A DNA stretch of 64,000 nucleotides. It comes from Nymphalis io (Eukaryota; Arthropoda; Insecta; Lepidoptera; Nymphalidae). The stretch is taken from NCBI RefSeq assembly GCF_905147045.1, contig NC_065905.1:7006001-7070000 (forward strand), in the 5' to 3' direction. Shown piece by piece: positions 52,987 through 63,949 of the stretch. A program made the position numbers and the translations under genes. Position 1 is the stretch's first letter, and each line of letters begins with the position of its first letter. The notes beneath the pieces are model-generated. The model made no database searches, was not told where the DNA came from, and worked only from the letters and a program-made list of their open reading frames with translations.

Positions 52987-53993
52987 TATTTTTTTCTTTA
53001 GCGTCGCTTATTACCGTACAATAGAAAACATGAAATATCGGTATATTTACGAGTACGAGTTCTACCGTGGCAACAGTGCTGCAGAAACAGCTCGAAGGAT
53101 TAATGATGTGTACGGCGTTGGTGTCGCAAAATAAAGCATGGTACGTTTTTGGTTTCAACGTTTTCGTTCTGGAAATTTTGACCTTCGGAACCAATTCTGT
53201 GGACGGCCGGAGACCAAAGTGGAAAATGAAGAATTAAAGGCTATTGTTGAAGCGGATCCATCACAAAGAACTTCAGAGATAGCTGCAGGCTTCGGGGTAA
53301 GTGATAAAACTGTATTAATTCACTTGAAGCAAATCGGGAAAGTAAAAAAACTTGAACAATGGGTACCTCATGAATTGAGTAAATCGAACTTGCAAACACG
53401 CGTCGACTGCTGTGTTACTTTGCTCAACCGACACAGTAATGAAGGGATTTTAAATCGAATCATTACTTGTGATGAAAAGTAATGATTATCGTACAGTATC
53501 CTGTACGATAATCGGAAGCACTCGTCGCAATGGCTGAACCCTGGAGACCCAGCCAAATCCTGCCCTAAACGAAAATTGACTCAGAAAAAGTTGTGAGTGT
53601 TTGGTGGACTAGCGTCGGTGTCGTTCACTACAGATTTCTAAAATCTGGCCAAATGATTACGGCAGATATCTATTTTCAGCAACTGCAAACCATAAAGGTA
53701 AACTAACTGCTAAATAACCGAGATTGGTCAATCGCTCTAGGCCACTGCTGCTTAACGATAACGCAAGACCACACACTGCACAACAAACAACCACAAAGTT
53801 AGATGAGCTACAATTGGAATGTCGTGTCATCCACCGTACTCCTCGGACCTTGCTCCAACAGATTACCATTTTTTCCGGAATTTGGACAACTTCTTACAAG
53901 AAAAAAAAAATCCAACTCCGATGCGGCAGTCCAAACCAAACCGCCTTCAAAGAGTTTATTGAATCTCACCCCTGTGATTTTTTAGTAAAGGGA
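52987..53993 (+). pseudogene. Mariner (cecropia type) transposase, inactive, left part
   Basis: The usual start is lost (ATAGAAAAC where the deleted copy at 28 kb has ATGGAAAAC), and the next ATG is at 53,030. An in-frame TAA (53,132-53,134) interrupts the helix-turn-helix region, which then reads MVRFWFQRFRSGNFDL and CGRPETKVENEELKAIV. The first catalytic Asp is in ITCDEK. Directly after it an inverted duplication breaks the frame (53,484-53,513). The second Asp is in LLNDNARPHTA. The third-Asp region is shifted out of frame near 53,850-53,880. The 5' terminal repeat is absent. Similarity resumes after 55,305. Confidence 0.9.
53484..53513. repeat. Inverted duplication inside the mariner gene
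   Basis: GATTATCGTACAG, spacer TATC, then CTGTACGATAATC; 13-bp perfect arms. One arm is normal mariner sequence, so the other looks like a foldback (template-switch) mutation. Confidence 0.85.
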
Positions 53994-54008
53994 TCAATGA
54001 ACTACCTA

Positions 54009-55289
54009 CTTATTACCTACTATTTTTTTTCTCGCAGTGGAAACCTTCAGAAAGGTACCCGGGTCCTATGGGGGTGGAACCGGGTTATGTAGGATTCTTA
54101 CCCACTAAAACCACTGCGATGACCGTCCTCAGCACGGATCGGAGAGGCTGCGGGATCGTGTTGATATAACGCATCCGCATCCTCTTCCGTGCTTTGCTCC
54201 ACTCGTGGCTCGGCGGAGCTCTCATCAGGGGGCGAATCTCACCCCCCCGCACTTCTCGCTAGTGCGTACGGTAGTTCGAGGCCATCACGGCTGCCGTCCT
54301 CCACAGGGCCGTCTGAAATAGGACACGTGAGGCCCCTACCTCACGCATCCACGGCCCCAGGGTTACGCCCTATTTTTAAGCCCCGGGCGTCTGGGCTATG
54401 GGAGGGCCGAGACGACGCCGTCGTCGTCTCCGCCGAGCAGGATCGGCCCTTTCCCGTTCCCGCTCCGCCGTCTCCTTCTGAACCATGACGGTCTCACTGA
54501 AGGAGGCTACGGCCCACCACGGCGATTACCTGTGAAGCATCGCCGACACGATTGCTCGCAGGGGCAGGTCTTGTCCGACTTCACGGACCAGGATCTCCCT
54601 CTCCGCACTCCACGCGGGGCACACCTCCAACGTATGCTGAGCGGTGTCCCGGTCCGCGCCACAGTGGTGACACATCGCCGTCGATTCGCGTCCGATCTTA
54701 CACAAGTATTCTCCAAAACAACCGTGACCGGTCATTACCTGCGTAAGTCGGAAGGTCACTCGTCGCTTTCGTCTCATCCAGGCTTCGAAGGCTGGCAGGA
54801 TCGCTCCAACGACGCGTTTGAATGCGTACCGTTCTTCACAGAGACGGTCGCGCCACGTCGCAAGAGCCCTCCGGTGTTCCTGCCGCTTCAACGCCTCGAG
54901 CGCACTCGAAGTGGGCGCGCTTCCACTATTCTGGCGGAGGATGCTTGTCTGTTGGTAGACCCTCGAATCTATATCCGCCAGAATATCTAAGGGCGGAAAG
55001 CGCGCTAGGACGGTTGCCGCCTCGTAGGATATCATGCGATATCCCCGCACTATGCGGATGGCCACTCTCCGCTGCGAACTTTGGATCTTAGTCCTGCAGC
55101 GGCGGATGCCCGATAGTCTGTGAGACCAAACGGGTGCCCCGTAGAGGGCCATCGATCGCACGACACCGGTATAGAGACGGCGAACTTCCTCCCTCGGTCC
55201 CCCGAGATTAGGCAGCAGTCTGTGCATGGCACCCGCTACCTTCTCGATCCGGGGGTCTTGGCGCTCGAAGTGCTCCTTAAAGCCCCAGC
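54009..55289 (-). mobile_element. R1-like LINE, 5'-truncated, inserted in the mariner
   Basis: Flanked by a perfect 15-bp duplication TCAATGAACTACCTA (53,994-54,008 and 55,290-55,304) of mariner sequence. It is strongly GC-rich against AT-rich DNA. It carries the C-terminal part of the second frame and about 500 bp of 3' region ending in a short A-rich run. It cannot move on its own. Confidence 0.9.
54526..55289 (-). pseudogene. R1-like ORF2 C-terminal fragment with CCHC motif
   Basis: About 250 residues are open from the truncation point: SWGFKEHFERQDPRIEKVA, then YTGVVRSMALYGAPVW, later LTQVMTGHGCFGEYLCKIGR and CHHCGADRDTAQHTLEVC, a C-X2-C-X8-H-X4-C motif typical of R1-clade ORF2 C-termini. 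The endonuclease and polymerase catalytic regions are missing. The open frame suggests a fairly young insertion. Codons upstream of 55,289 in this frame belong to the mariner and are not part of it. Confidence 0.85.
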
Positions 55290-55304
55290 TCAATGAACTA
55301 CCTA

Positions 55305-55428
55305 TGAGATGGCAAAAATGCAAAGATAACAACGGTGCATACTTTGATTATTTAAATAAATTTTACAAAAAAAAATTGACTTTATATTCCTCCCGTACAA
55401 AACGCCAATTTCATATGTAAGGACCTAT
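55305..55428 (+). mobile_element. Mariner right part with 3' terminal inverted repeat
   Basis: TGAGATGGCAAAAATGCAAA, then the untranslated region, then CGCCAATTTCATATGTAAGG and ACCTA, matching the right end of the deleted mariner at 28,336-28,703. Confidence 0.9.
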
Positions 55429-55439
55429 AATATATCTGA

Positions 55440-56515
55440 CGTAAAATGGGAGAAAAAAATGTTTGGAAATTTATTACTGGATCTTATGTAGAATTAAATA
55501 AGGTTTTTAATAGGTGTATGCTACTTGCTATTCTGTTCATTAAAATCTTCATACCGAGTTAGTTTTCCTTTCTTTTAGAAGTATTTTCTTGTTCAATATT
55601 CATGAATGAATATAATATTTAAATTAGAATTTTATGGGAAATTATGATACTGAATAATATAGACGTTTATTCACTATGCAAATAAAACAGTGATACGTGT
55701 ATATAAAAAGAGATACAAATCTTCGTACAAGAATTTAAAAAACACCAGAAATGCTGGTGAGAACATCGGGCCGTAAGATTTTAACTTATTTTCAACCCAC
55801 ACCTACACGAATGCCGCTAACTGAATATGCTATAACTAAAAATATAGTTATAATAAAAGTAACAATTTAGAAATACAATAACGATATCAAAATAAAACTT
55901 TACGATGAGAGAAATAATTAGAAAGAGAGGAAATAAACAATTTCAAAAAAAGACAAACAAATATTTATAGGCGATACTGGAAAAGGGTTTTTGTATTGAT
56001 TGAAGTAATAATCCTTACCAATATAATTAATGTGAAAGTGAATTTGTTTGGTTATTTATTTGTTTAATACGCTTTCACGTCTTAATTACACAACCGATCA
56101 TCATTCAATTTTGCATACACGTTGTTAGAGGTATGGAATAGGATATAGGCTACCTTACCTACCAACACCCTCCCTCCTCACATAGTAACAACCTGTGAAA
56201 TTACTTAAATATAATTTTATTTACAAGTCAAATAAATGATTTTTAAGACCTGCTAAGTTTGTAATACTTTCATCATCAAATACAATATGTGTTTTTATGA
56301 GGTATCTGTTTGCGCTCCCATGTTTGGTTACACCTTACTGCAAAGCTATGCAACTAGTCAACCTGGTAAATTGTTAGTGACTTAGCTTATTTGTACTAAG
56401 GTGAACACAGACACACATTAACACATTTAATTTAAATTGTACGGTATTTAAATCATAATATCGTCTTTTATTAATATAAAGGCATAATTGGCCACTTGTT
56501 TGTAAGTGTTCGATT
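55440..56515. other. AT-rich DNA, no gene seen
   Basis: No supported gene or repeat. Confidence 0.45.
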
Positions 56516-56518
56516 TAC

Positions 56519-56542
56519 CACTAGATTTCGCCCGCGGCTTGA
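56519..56542 (-). repeat. Helitron-like 3' end
   Basis: On the minus strand AAGCCGCGGGCGAAATCTAGT: a GC-rich hairpin-prone string, then CTAG and T. The extent upstream is not defined. Confidence 0.35.
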
Positions 56543-56544
56543 AT

Positions 56545-57570
56545 TCCATCTTGCTCAAACACACGACACAGCACGAAGTAACAATAATATTTATATCAAG
56601 ATATCTTTTTTTTATTATACCTTAGTTCGTCTATCGCTATGTTACTAAAAAAATATTATATATAGTGAGAACCTAAAAAATTATCCAACGTATTTCATAA
56701 CTTTTTTCATCTTGTTTTTTATTTTGCATTAACCGGCCAACTCAATTAAGTTTTATTGTTTACTATTTGTAAAAGATGGTATCAGTTTCAAACATGTTTC
56801 CGTCTACGTAATCAAAAATATTAAATTTACGTTTTTAATTTAAGTATATTCGATTATACTAGTGTACAGGTAATCTTCTTCACCTAGTTGTTATATAGTT
56901 TGTTAAAAACCAATATGGTTCCAAGCGAAAACTGTAATGTCTACTAGAAAGTTCTACTAGTGAGTCTAAAAATAAAAAGACAGGGTAACAGTGGAATTTG
57001 GTCACGTAATACATTATTAATTTCTACCATATTAACTTATTGTAAAAAATCGGAGTATTTCTGATCTACTATCCGTTTTCCAAAAATTCAAGCCTTAGTA
57101 TCATTAGTTTTAGTCTATACTAATAAATGAAGAGTTTATGTTATAAAACTTATACCAGAAAAAACAGCGCGTTTCGGATAATCTTTTAGTATATAATATT
57201 ATTGTAAAAGTAACTGCGCTTCGCTGTTTAAATTTAGACTATTGACATGATAAGCGTTAATTTCATGTTCTTGTAAAAAACATTTCCGTATTAGAAATTG
57301 ATCTTGAAACGAGCAGAATGGAGAATCAAATACAAAAATGAAAATGACAAATGCATTTAAAGCCACAGAAATTCGAGGACAGATGCGACTTAAATTGTAT
57401 CAATACCTTTCATTCGTCATCATATTGGTCCGATTCTCAGAAATAATCGTGAGATCTCCAGTAATTTTGTATCCGCATTGTACCTCTGTATTACTCACAA
57501 CGGACACTGAAATAATTCCATTAATTTGTCGTGATGACTAAATAAATTAAACATAAGTAAAGCATACTAT
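56545..57570. other. No supported gene
   Basis: AT-rich. A 67-codon frame at 57,338-57,541 has no recognisable domain, signal peptide or splice context, and I do not call it. Confidence 0.4.
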
Positions 57571-57574
57571 GCTA

Positions 57575-57730
57575 TAAGAACTGTAACTACAAGCACAAGG
57601 GACATAATATCTTCGCGTATAGACGATAAAAGAGATGGTGAATATTTATTACAGTGCCAAAGCTGATGGGTGATGGTGACCATTTACAATAAGGTGGCAC
57701 ATTTGCCTGTCTGCCTATCTATTTAAATAA
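57575..57730 (+). repeat. SINE-like family A, degraded copy
   Basis: CAAGCACAAGGGACATAATATC, TTATTACAGTGCCAAAG, GGTGACCATTTACAATAAGG and GTCTGCCTATCTATTTAAAT match the second half of the family. Confidence 0.65.
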
Positions 57731-58565
57731 ATATTAAATACTGCCTAGTACATAAGCCCTTCACCATCGGAGTAAGCACGCGTATTTTATTATTATCTAG
57801 TTTCAAATGGTGTTATCTCGAGATTTTTTTACGAAGCTCTCTTTTTTAGATCAATTAAGTTTGGTTAAGTATTACGGTTAGGAGGTCGGTATCTTACCTA
57901 TTTGGATGGAAGCGGTATTGTGGAACGGCGTTTCGTGTTGACGCGTATTATACTCACCCAAGTTATATCGTATTGTGTCATGAATTACATTTAAAACATA
58001 TCGACTTCTCTCATAATTGCAACTATCGATAAAATTACCATAATGAGGGTTCAACATAATCGCCTTGACTTAAAATAAATAAATAAGCGATTCAATCCAC
58101 GCGGTCACTTTATAACCTGTGACGGGATATACAAAAATGCTCATATAAACACCCAGACTACTACACATTCAAATCTGATATACTATATTGCTATTGTCTA
58201 TCTCACGTGTGAGATGTTAAATGAAAACCGACTTACATCCTTTAAATGTGGTAATTATAGTTATATAATTATATGGTAATTATATATTCTGCAGTGAATT
58301 TTAAATTTTATCTTACAGAATAGTTCTATTGAATGAAAATCGAAGCAGATACTACTATAAGATTGCTCAGCTAGTGGCAATGAAAATGTTTAATAGGACA
58401 AACATACAGACATGTATTCTTCTCTCCATCGAAGTTATCACAAAGGAAATTAGAAAGTTTTGTTTATTATAATTTTTAACACGCAAAAACTGTTGATGAC
58501 TGATATCGATATAATTTCTTTAAAAGTTTACTTAATAATCACCACTAACTGGATTTGGTATTGTG

Positions 58566-58703
58566 GACCAGCCCCGGATTTATACTACTAGGCCTACGTA
58601 TAAATTTATCAAAAATAACATAATTATTCTAACCGCTTTGAAATAGGCCTCGATTTTCGAAGTGAATAGGGGCTTTGGATCTCTATATCCGGGCCTGATT
58701 CTG
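58566..58703. repeat. MITE-like fragment with imperfect inverted ends
   Basis: CAGCCCCGGATTTA at the left and TATATCCGGGCCTG at the right are partly inverted complements, about 130 bp apart, in AT-rich DNA. No clear target duplication. Confidence 0.25.
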
Positions 58704-58933
58704 ACCGAATATTGACAGTTTATTGACAATTTTATCATAGTGTATTTTATATAACTACCATGAAGAGAGCTGGAGGGTATAACGCGATGAATATGAAATA
58801 AAAACTCCCGTCATAAAATAAAGTCAGGCCGCCGTAACAATTTATTTATTCGTAAAGGCGACTGGAACTATCATCCAGTGCAGAACCAAAACGTATCACA
58901 AAAATGCCTATATCACCGCTGAGTCACCAGGAT

Positions 58934-58964
58934 TATAAAAACAAGAGCAATCGCTAATTACAGT
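58934..58964 (+). promoter_or_regulatory. Core promoter of the secreted-protein gene
   Basis: TATAAAA (58,934-58,940) with an initiator-like ACAGTC whose A lies at 58,962, 28 bp downstream: the standard spacing for an arthropod TATA/initiator promoter. The resulting leader to the ATG at 59,118 would be about 156 nt. Confidence 0.5.
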
Positions 58965-59117
58965 CATTTCCCTTATAGAAGTATCGAATGTAAAGTCGTT
59001 TATTTCATTACTATTGATAAAAAGGCCCGTATTTTTTGTCATTTATTCCCCGTGAACAAAACTATCGCCAGTGTGATCTGACGGACCGAACGAAATAGTT
59101 GCTTTGTGAATTAAACC

Positions 59118-62100
59118 ATGGATTATAAGATTATTTTTTGCTTCGTAAGTATTTTTATAAACTTAAATTGCTTGAAATGTTTTATTCTTTGAATTTGGAT
59201 ATTTCAGTTTGTGATAAAATGTACTTTTTTAGAGGTTTCATTATGAAAATATTTGATATGAGATTATAACGATTCGTACATAGTATGTATATTTATTGTC
59301 TTATAAAAATGAAGGATAAAAAAGTATTTAAAATTAAAAATGAAACTTGTGTCGGATTATTTGTATAAATATAAATTAAATATAGAAAATTCCATACAAA
59401 TACGTTTTCAAACTTTATATAAATAGCTTCACTTTTTTATAACCGTTTTTCACGTTGTTTTTAACTACTCCTTCTTTATCTCCCTTAGAAGACTGACAAA
59501 TAATCAATTTTTTTTTTCAATATAGTAGCGTTATTCCCGCTTATTGATTGTCAAATATCTAACACCTTTTAGAAAAGAAATACCTTTGACTAGAGAAGAA
59601 CCGTCGAAAGAATCTAAATGATTTTTCATCATCATAATCATGTTTTACGATAAGGTTAACATTTTAAAGAGGAATAAATTAATATTTTATATATATATAT
59701 AATTTTCTTATTCTATACATAGAAGAGATTATATTACAAATAAATACTGAAAGGATTTGCTACTGTAAAAGTTAAGATATATTTACTTGGAAATATATTT
59801 AAATAAACGGCCTTGCTTATAAATGTTGCTAAGCGTCTGATTAGTGAAACCCTAATTTCTTTATCTCATTTTTGATTTGACATTCGAAAGAAAAATACAC
59901 GGTGTTGCTGAACAAATCACCCGCTTTAATTTATGTGTTGTTTATAGTTCAATATTTATTTATTAATTGATATACTATCAAGTATATTACAAATAAATAT
60001 GTCATAATAGTGTTGTTTTTGATCTTCAATAAAATAAATCTGTAATAAAACTAAACTACTCTGTTTTTTTAGTCAGAAGTAATTTTATTTCTAGTTCTAA
60101 CTGTGGCGTATACAAATAAAATTCTTAAAAGAACAACATTCCTACATGTTTAATACCAATCGTGGTTCAATACCATTGAACTATTGTAGATGTAAAGGTG
60201 TGAGATGTACTCCTGATAGTTAAGCACAGATTTATCTCTTTCTGTCATTATTGATTTAATATACAGAAGAAGAAGACACAACATTGTTTAACTTATCAGC
60301 CTAACAGCCTTTAAATAAGTAAGGTCGTTATTGTAAAACACAATACTGTAACCTGTAATTTAATCAGTTTCCTTACATTTGTTTTATAACTAGCCATGGC
60401 CTGCAGTTTAATACGCATTATATTTGAATTATGTATATTCTTATTAATATTGGTCAAGTGTCTAACTAATATGTCTGCAGATATTGTAGTTGAACCACGA
60501 AGTTAAAGCTCCGGTTAGGGGCGTTAAAAAATATTGGATTTTTCACTCAAAAAAAAATCAAAATAATGTTTAAGGGTTCTATGCTATAAAAAAGTCACAT
60601 GTTTGATTCTATTTCGTATTCATAATAAGAATTTGCTATTTAGTTAAATTATGGATATGTGGATATTTTGATTTGGAAGAAACTAATCAATATTTATTTT
60701 ATTAATATTTATAATAGTTTTAATAATAATCGTACGACGATGAAGGAATATATCGTGAAGAATGTGTCGGATGAAGCTCTGTCCGTGCTTACCCACGAAC
60801 TCGATTTGGAATAGCGTGGATATAATTTTGGAATAAGCTCTACACCTCCTAAGAAATGCCCAGCAGTGTACAACTACAGGCTCTTACTAAATGATAGTTA
60901 TAATATATGATAATACGTATGATTAAATATAAACTACCTAATTATAGGTTTTTAAATAGTAATTCATGTTTCAATTATTTTGCAATTTAGATGTTCTTAT
61001 GTAACACCGATATTCAACAGCCTTCGTCCAAGATTGGTATATTTTTTTATGACCCGACTTCGATATGCACTCTTTAAGGCCAAATGAAATAAAAACAAGC
61101 TATTTTTTTGTATAATAGGCATAGTTTTTAAGCATTATTTTTAGTTATAAAAATTTCGATTTTTTTTGGTAAATTTAATGGTAAATATAATATATAATTT
61201 ATATTTATTTATAAAACAGTAAATCATTGTAGTCCTCACATACAATTAAACTATATTAAATAATATGTACTACCATTTATAGGAGAACGCACCATTCCAA
61301 ACCACAAATGAAAACATATTTAAAATTTGCTTAAAATTAATTTAACAATAAACGTAGGTAACTGAATATGACAATTTTTTTTATATGTCTAGTGACGTAA
61401 TGTGTTACTTCACTCATCTAAAAAAAAAATAAGGAGTATATTGCGAGATTATGATCTCATTTTACTTGGTGGAAGCACGTCTGGGTAGGCACCGACCATT
61501 TACTGTATGTTCAACCGCCAAACCGCAATCCTTAGTATTGTTGTGTTCCGGTTTGAAGGGTATGTAAGCCAGTGTAAATATACACAAGGGTCATCACATC
61601 TTAGTTCCTAAGGTTGGTGGCACATTAACGATGTAAAGAACAGTTAATATTTCTTACCTTATTTAAAAAAATCTCAATCGGTCAACTCGTGCAAAAGTTA
61701 CACGATCCCCAACAGACACACCAGCTAAAAGTCTTTAGATGGTTTGTGAAAATAAAAATATTCGAACATTTAATAAATATAAAGATGTTTTTTGCTGTTC
61801 TTGTATCTGAAAAACTTGTTATTCTTCTAGCTTCACCAAAGGTTTTGTGAGATTATGACCGACTCGAACAATAAAATATTGTCTCAGTATTATTTTGCTT
61901 TTGTTCTGAATATTAAATAGAAAAATCTCTAAATGAAAACAGAACCTTAAGTCTAAAAATATTTGAATGAGACTTCATTTTATAAAATTAAATTAAAGTA
62001 TCCTTTTTTTATTGAATATCAATATATTTGTATCAAGTTTAACTATAAAAACTTATTGATATTATAAATGCAAAAATTTACGTATTTGAATGACTATTAT

Positions 62101-63435
62101 TTAATCGAAATTCAGTGGAGGAAACGATAATACAATGTTAGATAAAAAAAATATTCATTTATAAAATAATAATTACCTGTTTAAAAATAATACCGACATC
62201 AAAATATGAGACTATAAAAATTTCATCTATTTTGCCACTTGTGATATTTTTTCTTCTAATTTAAATGGGACCAAACAGGAATTATACCCTCCCAAACAAA
62301 AAAAAATTCTAATCGGTTCATAAATGACGGTAATCTTAGGTAACAAACATAAAAAAATATAATTGAATTGAGAACTTTCTCCTTTTTTAAAAGTCGACTT
62401 CAAACATTACCTACATTACATATTTCTTTGTAGACTTTAGAATCTGGCAAGTAGGGATGCATGCTATCCTCAAGGCCCGAGGCTGCTCTTATTAAAAGAG
62501 GATGTATTCTTAAAAATAATACAAAAATATGGCGCAAAAACGTACCTAAAAGTTAGTTTTTAAAATGAAATTCATTAATAATTTTGAAACGCAGCATTAA
62601 AATCACACATACTTTTATCTTGTATCCTCGTCACCCTATAGTAAATAAGTTGTCCGTATTTTTCAGGTACATACATCTTGAAAATTGCACATTGTCTAAT
62701 AATGAGAATGATTTTGTTATGATTAAAGCCCAAATCTCTACCACATACGATTTCTTATTCCTAATTTTATTCTTTCGTAGTCTAAGACTAACCGAAATAT
62801 ATTGCAATGAACTTTATATCCAAAAATATTTTCAGATACTACTCACGTTCATGGCCGCAGCATACCATGACGGCGATGATGATTACAGTAATTACGAAGA
62901 TGAATATGAAAACACACTTTCTGATGAGGAATTTACAAAAAAAGAAGAAGCAGTCACGACGAGGCCGGTGTCATATTATGAAGTGACGGAAATAGTAATC
63001 GATATACCTGATAATAGAACGCGGGGACCTATTATAGCTAACTATTCAATAGCGAGACCGTTAAATTTAGCTCCAACTACAACGACTACGTTGGCAACAT
63101 TTGAAAAAGAAAACAGCACAATAGAAAATAATAATAACAATAAGGTAACGACAAATAAAAATGATAATGATGTCAAAATAACAGTTGATCCATATAATAA
63201 TATACCTTTTGTGCCTATCATCAAAGAATATTGGCTTGGCATCAAAAAAGGAATTGTTGACGGTTTTAATAGTATTATTAATGTGAATGAAAAAAGCAAT
63301 ACTAATAATGGTGATAATTTTCATAGTTACCCGGGACCATTTTCTTTTATAAGCAAATTGCAAAAACAAAGTACCGATGCCGCTCATAAATTTCATAGTA
63401 CGCTGTTCGGACAAAAATTTGACGACGTTTTTTAA
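59118..63435 (+). CDS. Host gene: secreted acidic, Asn/Thr-rich protein (two exons)
   Basis: Exon 1 is 59,118-59,144 (MDYKIIFCF) and ends at a perfect GTAAGT donor in phase 0. Exon 2 is 62,836-63,435, after an ATATTTTCAG acceptor, also in phase 0. The join gives 208 residues. Residues 1-18 (MDYKIIFCFILLTFMAAA) form a classic signal peptide that exists only when the exons are joined, the main support for the model. The mature part starts with an acidic Tyr-rich stretch (about 19-47), then a short beta-like segment, a Thr run (90-94), an Asn-rich region (107-120), and a more hydrophobic part with YWLGIKKGIVDGFNSI (about 141-156). Potential N-glycosylation sites are N69, N78 and N102. There are no cysteines in the mature part. 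I do not recognise the family. ATTAAA at 63,493-63,498 may be the polyadenylation signal. The long frame opening at 62,584 is intron read-through, not the start. Confidence 0.7.
60740..60888 (+). repeat. SINE family B, heavily degraded copy
   Basis: GATGAAGGAATATATCGTGA, GGAATAAGCTCTACACCTCC and GCCCAGCAGTGTACAACTAC match the distal part of the family, with many changes. Confidence 0.5.
61467..61660 (+). repeat. SINE-like family A, partial copy
   Basis: ACTTGGTGGAAGCACGTCTGGG, TATTGTTGTGTTCCGGTTTG, AAGGTTGGTGGCACATTAAC and AATATTTCTTACC in family order; the A-rich end is missing. Confidence 0.75.
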
Positions 63436-63492
63436 TGAATCTAATTTATTTGTATGCCTATATAACTATAAATACACTCATATTTTAAAACA

Positions 63493-63498
63493 ATTAAA
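63493..63498 (+). terminator. Polyadenylation signal of the secreted-protein gene
   Basis: ATTAAA, 58 nt after the stop, the second most common signal variant. No AATAAA is nearer. Confidence 0.35.
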
Positions 63499-63569
63499 AT
63501 TTGTTGTTTAATTTTTTTAACTTGTTCTCATTTAATTTATTTGATGAAAATTTGACTCAATCGTCGACC

Positions 63570-63770
63570 GGGATGGTAAGATACCATCGTCCATAGACTT
63601 AAGCATTTCAAAATGTATAAGCCATTAAATGCATCCTAAACTTCGGAATTTAAGATGTTGCCTGTGTCTGTAAATATACAGACTCACTAATTTTTCAAAT
63701 AGGATCACAACATTACATAATAAATGTTTGGCTGTTTATTTATTAATGAGTAGCTAGTACTACCAGAATG
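63570..63770 (-). repeat. SINE-like family A, strongly degraded copy
   Basis: Traces of GGATGGTAAG, CATCGTCCATAGACTTA, AAGATGTTGCCTGTGTCTGT and GACTCACTAATTTTTCAAAT in order. Confidence 0.4.
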
Positions 63771-63909
63771 GGCCTGTAGATCCATTCGACCAAGAACTTA
63801 AGATGTTAAAAAAAATTGTTTTGCCTAATCACTCAAAATATAACATTTACAAAAAATTAAAGTTATAAATAAATTAAAAAGGCCTAAATAAAAGAAAAGT
63901 GAAAATAAA

Positions 63910-63930
63910 CGAACGAATCGAATTCGTTCG
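63910..63930. repeat. Short palindrome
   Basis: CGAACGAAT, spacer CGA, ATTCGTTCG; nine-base perfect arms just upstream of the candidate start at 63,950. Confidence 0.7.
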
Positions 63931-63949
63931 ACAACGTAAAACTTTCACG

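Larger units (their letters stand above)
59145..62835 (+). other. Intron of the secreted-protein gene
   Basis: 3,691 bp between GTAAGT and TTTTCAG, holding SINE remnants at 60,740 and 61,467 and otherwise AT-rich DNA. Confidence 0.65.

Noticed and set aside
54189..54990. Plus-strand frames opposite the R1-like fragment
   Set aside because: Antisense of a clear R1-type coding region with a CCHC motif on the minus strand.
57338..57541. 67-codon frame as a small gene
   Set aside because: No start context, domain, signal peptide or splice sites.
62584..62835. N-terminal 84 codons of the 283-codon frame as real protein
   Set aside because: They lie upstream of a good acceptor, are low-complexity and AT-driven, and the join to exon 1 at 59,118 gives a proper signal peptide instead.
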